Made by a program: the position numbers and the translations under genes. Under the pieces are notes generated by a model. That model saw only the letters and a program-made list of their open reading frames with translations. It did not search any database and had not been told where the DNA came from. Below, in pieces: positions 59,155 to 64,000 of a stretch of DNA of 64,000 nt; within the stretch, counting starts at the first letter, position 1; each line of letters begins with the position of its first letter. The DNA comes from Collybia mongolica. Taxonomy: Eukaryota; Basidiomycota; Agaricomycetes; Agaricales; Clitocybaceae. Where the stretch lies: NCBI GenBank assembly GCA_013420905.1, contig JAAXNY010000008.1, positions 1,426,001 through 1,490,000 of the forward strand, given 5' to 3'.

Positions 59155-60333
59155 TCATGTTAATGTAAGGGGATCCTGGACAGTACTAGTACCCTCAACC
59201 TCTGGATCTATCACAGGTTGAGCCGAGCCGTCCAAAGGAACAGAAGGTTTGAGCTGTTCAGGTTTGTTCTGCTGCAATTGACTCGTGTCAACACGCCAAT
59301 TTCCACGCCCTGCACCTTGCCAACCGTTGTTTCCACGGATTGAGGCGAAATGCCAGGGAGGGTGGAGATTTAGCGAACCTGTAGACCTGTAATCATGGAT
59401 TCGATACCCACGATCATTACTGGAGCCAGAATAATCGCGAGGAGAATGCCCCCGGAAAGGGTTTCCCCGAAAGGAACGCCCCCCTCGGGAGGACTGAGAG
59501 TTTTTGTCAACGGGAGTAAAACGATTAGGAGGAGAGCCATAAACGCGCCGGAGGATAGCGGCAATTTCAGAACGAGAATATACCGGTGATGTATGGTCTG
59601 TATGCTGCAAGGAAATTATTCGATCATATCCTTCGTGGAGAGTGGGTTGCTCAAAGTCAGCAGCAAACCGCGATAGCACAGATAATCCTTGTTCGGGGTT
59701 TTTGATAGTAGGGTGGGAGGTTCCTATTGTAAATCAGAACTATCAATACACCCATGTCACCAATGCCCAAGTTTCAATATGTACATACTTGTTTGCAATC
59801 TAGCGGCACAAACCTTGTACATGAGATAGATCAGTTTGATATGAGCATTGACAAAGATAGCGGCGATTCCCTGCTTACATTGTAGGGTGTGTCAAAGACA
59901 ATAACCCAAATCAAAGTTCCGGGAAATTCGCGAGCAATCTCGATCCAGTATGACCTCTGCCTAGTGACTAGATTGGCACAAAAGCTCAAGACAATTGAGA
60001 TGTGATGGGCACTCACGCTGTATTGAAATTGGTGCGGTCTATACACACGGATAGACCTCGAGCCAATGTCTCTCGAGCTAATCGCTCAACTCGACGTCTA
60101 TCACCCATGTCATCTTGATTACATCTTTGGAATTGAGGGTAATGCCTCTGAAGCTCTTCTGCAAATGTCGACTTGGGTTCTTGTCAGCACTAGCAATGAT
60201 TCATTTTATCGATATCCTATGTACATACCTTCCCGGAAGCTATAAGGCCACACAAAATGAGAACCACTTGTCCCTCAAGCCACGGTTCTATCTCAGGAAC
60301 GGGGTCTGTTGAGCTCGTTGTGGCCCGGGACAT
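59155..60333 (-). CDS. P-loop kinase, polynucleotide-kinase-like
   Basis: MSRATTSSTDPVPEIEPW leads into VVLILCGLIASGKSTFAEEL, a Walker A motif that is split by an intron between GK and ST. Then HYPQFQRCNQDDMGDRR, ARGLSVCIDRTNFNTA, REFPGTLIWVIVFDTP and GYDRIISLQ. The pattern (P-loop, N-x-D, DRTN, V-x-FD) fits the PNK/zeta-like kinase fold, as in the kinase part of PNKP-type DNA or RNA repair enzymes. No phosphatase domain is present. The C-terminal tail is Arg/Gly-rich (RGGRSFRGNPFRGHSPRD), which suggests RNA binding. Substrate unknown. Confidence 0.72.
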
Positions 60334-60649
60334 GGTTGGCAGACTCCCAACCCCTGCACATACACATGAACCTTTTCCATGTGACACCCGAATCCCGATA
60401 ACTTCTCAGGGCTTGCCGTCGCAGCTCGTTCGGCGTTTCTTCTGGCCGAGCCCTGGACACAACATATATTTCAACTAGAAGGGAATTTTACTCCTAACAC
60501 CTAAATAGAGGTCTACACAAGAAGAAAGATACTTTAGCAGGTATTACAGAGTAATTAGTAGACCAAAATTGTATCCAAGGTCCCACGATGGCAAACACCA
60601 TCCGTAAGCGACATGAAGCGAAGTAATGAAGGAGTGGAAGGGCTCATCA
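60334..60649. other. Intergenic, nothing recognised
   Basis: 316 bp between the kinase start and the sorting-nexin stop, both minus strand. Promoter of the kinase gene. Confidence 0.5.
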
Positions 60650-62759
60650 TTATCGCCCATTGATCGTTGCAATTGAATCCCTCCGGACGCCATTGGAAGG
60701 ACTCGCTCCCCCAGACAGGTCCTGAGGTAAAGTTGGTAGGTTTGGATGGCCAGGAATTTTTTCAATCTCTTTCTTCGCCTCCTCCCACGCTTCTAAATTC
60801 TAAAGTATGCACGGTCAAAATCAAATAACAGACATGCTGAGGGTTTGCACCTTTTTACACCAATCCCGATGGCTTCTGGCCATACTTATTGTCATTTCTC
60901 GAAGGTCGGCAACTTTTTGTCGCTGGAATCTGTCTAAATCTGCTTGGATGGTAGAGCTTGAGTACTTCAAATCTTGCGCTGCTAAGTGTAGCGCATCCTC
61001 AAGCTGATCATGATCAGTAAGGGGAAGTATGATCTAAAATAGTGCTTACCTGCGATATGGATTCACGGGTTTTGGTAATGCCATTCCTACGAGCAGTCTC
61101 AGGGTCAACGTCCATCATACCGTGTAATGTGTAGTTCAACGCGTTCAGCAAGCCCATCCCGGGTGCCTTTGTTCGACGCCTGGCCGGGTTCGGACCTGGA
61201 TGGGGAGGCAAGTAAGCAGATGGGGATGCCTCAGCCTCAGTTTCTCGCTCTCCAGCTCCATTACGATCTTGATCTTCACCCCCTGGACCAGGAGCAGGAG
61301 TAGACCTGTTCCCATCAACTTTGCCGCGATAAAGAGCATCCTCTAAACGCCGAGCTTCCCTCTCACTTTTTTCCAATCCCTCCAATTGCTCGCGTTTAGA
61401 TTCTAGGCCGTCCTGAGTCATTTCATATTGGACATGCTTTTGATGACGGTATGCGAGTAGTTTCTTGATTATCGAGGCAAACTGAGAGTACTCATGTAGA
61501 GGTTCAGCCCAGTTTTGCTCCAGTTCTTGAAGCTGAAGCAAGATAATTAGCCGAAGATGCAACGTTGACGCCCTTATTGTCTCACGAGTTTTGTAGTTGA
61601 CATATATGTGGCATCAACAGCCTGGCCTGTCTTCTCTATCGCACCCGAAAGGTCGCCGCTTTCATTGAGGCTGAACCCATTCAAAGCCGCACCAAGGTCA
61701 GCATGGTCTTGCGCATGGTCTATGGGTCGGGTGGTATTTGGAAGTCAGAGAAATAAAGTCCAAATGTCGTACCTGACCAACGTTTTATTACCCGACGTGT
61801 GACCTTCTCCATAGGACCACTGACGTGGTTCGCAAATTTGTTCGTGAAAGCCTCTGAGTCAAGGAATCGTTGATCTGGGTGCCTAAGTGGATGAGCAGCA
61901 GATGGGTTGGGTAAGGCTGCGTAAGCAGGGGAGGCATTCTGATCAGTGGGGTTATGTGATGGGGCTTTGAGGATGTTTTTTGGAAGTATCGATAACGGTG
62001 GAGAGTTGAGAACCTCGGTCTGCAGTTAAAAAGATTAAGGTTGCTGTATAAACCGTGTTTCACTTAAACGCACCCATGAAACTTCCCCATCAAGGAAACG
62101 ATGGAAAACGTGTTCGTTTGAGAGGATTGGATGCTTGGCAATTCGGTTTAAGAAGGTCTGGAGCATACGTTTCCTCCTCGCAATCATAGCTGCGTCTTCC
62201 TTCGCCTTGGCTTGCTTAACGGCATAATCTCCTAGCGTTTGTTTCGACGGAATTGGCGGAATTATCAGAGTTGGGTAGAGCTTAACGAGATTCGCTCGCA
62301 AGGACTCAAACTCTGAGTACCGATGACGCGCTTCCGTGTTCTAAAAAAGATGAGATTTGTTCAACGAATATCACAATTCCTCCTACTTCAGTGAGAATAA
62401 CATATGCAATATATGGCGATGTGGAATTCATTGAAGTCTTCTGCGCGTCGGTAATCTTAATGTGAAAACTTCAGCTCGATGTGTAAGGTCGTAGGAAGTA
62501 CCAGTCTACGCACCAGTATCTCGATATCCTCTCCTGAGTGTAGGATCCTGTCGCGCGCGCAGCAGAAGTCACTCTTGAATGTTACGTGAGGTTGTTTGTG
62601 GGAACCTGGCGATGGAAATGGTCGACTTAATGGTGAACTCGAAGACTGGCGGGTCGGTGAGGGTGGATCGGAAAGGTCGACTTTGGACGCGGAGGATGCC
62701 TCCGACTGGATATTTTCTCCATCTTCGTCGAACGGGTTGTTGTCTTCAAGAGTATCCAT
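60650..62759 (-). CDS. SNX41: Sorting nexin Snx41/Atg20-type
   Basis: PX-BAR protein for endosome-to-Golgi retrieval and selective autophagy, normally partnered with Snx4. It starts MDTLEDNNPFDEDGENIQ. The PX domain shows RHRYSEFESLRANLVKLYP, IIPPIPSKQTLGDY, RKRMLQTFLNRIAKHPIL and HRFLDGEVSW, with RYSEF and PPIP-K forming the PI3P site. A BAR-like helical region follows (NKFANHVSGPMEKVTRRVIK, LLQELEQNWAEPLHEYSQFA, LESKREQLEGLEKSE), broken by a Pro/Gly-rich insert, as in Snx41/Atg20. It ends DSIATINGR. About six exons. The Snx41 versus Atg20 split is not resolvable here. Confidence 0.85.
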
Positions 62760-63068
62760 TTATCGAATATAAGGCGTTCGACTGCTTGCGGTATTTCACA
62801 AGGCGGGCGCTGCGCATGAGATTAGATTTATGTCACTTTACAGGAACTTTGGGACATACGAAAGTTCTACCAGAAATGAATGGCCGCAGAATTGGCCCAA
62901 CGCTACTTGAAGTCCAGATGAAGTCCAATTCAATGGACTTGTCAACACTTTGAAACTTATGGGAAATAAGAAATGCAAGTATAGCCATTTAGGACGCGGA
63001 CTCAATTACAAGACGTTGTACTATTTGGCTTTGTTCCGGTTCAGTGGCGGCTTACAAAATTCATAGTG
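62760..63068. other. SNX41 promoter side
   Basis: 309 bp between the SNX41 start and the BFR2 stop. No gene seen. Confidence 0.45.
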
Positions 63069-64000
63069 TTACCCAAAGACTCTAAATCCACCCTTCATGG
63101 CCTCCTCCAATCGCTCTCCAAGCTCTTCCCTCGCCCCTTCTTTTTCGCCATTCAGTCCCACAGAGATCCCGAACCCGCGCCCTAACAATGACGCAAAAAG
63201 TTCGTCAATCTGCTCCTCATGCCATGCACCCATCACCGGCACGGGAACCATAAAGTTCTGGAGCTTCTCATGAGTCTCATATCTGCACACCCATGAACAT
63301 TATGCCCGTCAAGCTTTCAAGAGGCTACTGACCTGATCTTTCGGCCTTTGCTTGCCTTCGTGTCGACCTTTTTCTTCAACTTCTTCTGTTTTTGTACAAC
63401 CATCCAATCATCACCACCTCCATTGGATTTGTCCCGCGCATCAATGACATCTCTGAGTAACTGCTGATAGAAATCGGTGTCATCAAAAATGCTTGGATCC
63501 TCATCCTCTACGACTTCTTCGGAGGCACCCAGTCGATTTCCTTTGCTCCTTCGCACCCATGTCCGGGCAAGAAGCTTTCTAGAGTCCTCGAGTGTCTCAT
63601 CAATGAGTTCCGTGACAGACTTTAAGTGTTGGGGTCTTTTGGACGAGAAAACGTTCCTGTTGGAAGGGAGAAGAACTGAAGGTGCGATTGCTTGGATCTT
63701 TGAAGACCACTTCGAGAGGGTCTGCACGAGAAAGGGGTGGTATCTACAAGACAGTGAGTCGATCGTCGAGACCGAAATAATTATAATATATATTTCTCTT
63801 ACGTTGATTCAAGCGCAGATGCAGATTCGGTCGCATCTTGAAAAAATGATGCATAGTCGGCAGGTGAATACCCAGGATCGATTTTTCGCCGTTTCCGGGG
63901 TGGGGGCTTTATAGATTCGTTTGATAATAATAGAATCTGAGAGAGATACTATCAGAACAACTCGGTCAAAAAAAAAATGGACGATGCGAACCTCCTGGAG
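63069..64000 (-). CDS. BFR2: Bfr2/AATF ribosome-biogenesis protein, 5' end cut by window
   Basis: Bfr2 is part of the small-subunit processome in the nucleolus. Three exons are visible. The outermost reads PPPRKRRKIDPGYSPADYAS; it is spliced (donor about 63811) to YHPFLVQTLSKWSSKIQAIA and RKLLARTWVRRSKGNRLG, then DDTDFYQQLLRDVIDA. The last exon is the TRAUB domain: KASKGRKIR|YETHEKLQNF, MVPVPVMGAWHEEQIDELF, ASLLG. Stop at 63071-63069. The N-terminus lies beyond the window end; bases past about 63940 hold either an intron or an earlier exon. Confidence 0.87.

Noticed and set aside
1..64000. CRISPR arrays, operons and ribosome-binding sites
   Set aside because: Intron-rich eukaryotic nuclear DNA; no regularly spaced repeats and such features are not expected.

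Overview
The window looks like nuclear DNA of a mushroom-forming basidiomycete (Agaricomycetes). Genes are closely packed on both strands and cut by many introns of about 45-65 bp with GT..AG ends and CTNAC-type branch points. The spliced proteins read like Agaricomycete orthologues: makorin, velvet factor, Mms22/Mus7, DASH Hsk3, SAGA Hfi1, Met5 sulfite reductase, TIM23, cytochrome c1. All gene models are my own reading of frames and splice sites; no database search was possible.

Layout. 1-2.3 kb: decayed Helitron (Pif1-type helicase) ending in a hairpin. 2.6-12.4 kb: PAT1 (mRNA decay), a membrane glycosyltransferase-like gene, PIG-L/GPI12 (GPI anchor) and a makorin E3 ligase. 12.7-15.9 kb: a decayed multi-copy transposon-like element. 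16.7-31.0 kb: MMS22, HSK3, an F-box gene, HFI1, a LYC1-like acetyltransferase and an uncharacterised acidic AT-hook protein. 31.0-35.0 kb: a gene-poor stretch with one decayed protein-like frame. 35.1-44.4 kb: MET5 and a tandem pair of alanine-glyoxylate-type aminotransferases. 45.0-53.2 kb: dynein intermediate chain, an intron-containing tRNA-Pro(AGG), SEN2, a THP3-like SAC3/GANP protein and cytochrome c1. 53.6-64.0 kb: a CYSTM-like Cys-rich protein, velvet factor, TIM23, a TPR protein, a P-loop kinase, SNX41/ATG20 and a partial BFR2/AATF gene.

Most genes are unrelated housekeeping genes and I see no biosynthetic or defence cluster. The most notable signals are: (1) every internal nonsense codon I can place in the decayed elements fits a C-to-T change, seven of eight being TGA, with few CG dinucleotides, which suggests methylation-linked mutation; (2) microexons of 7 and 9 nt in MET5 and both aminotransferase genes; (3) three GC-AG introns in the aminotransferase pair; (4) an intron-bearing tRNA gene immediately beside the gene for the tRNA-splicing endonuclease catalytic subunit SEN2; (5) very short shared promoters, the shortest being 41 bp between HFI1 and an F-box gene. 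I did not find a convincing new biological system.
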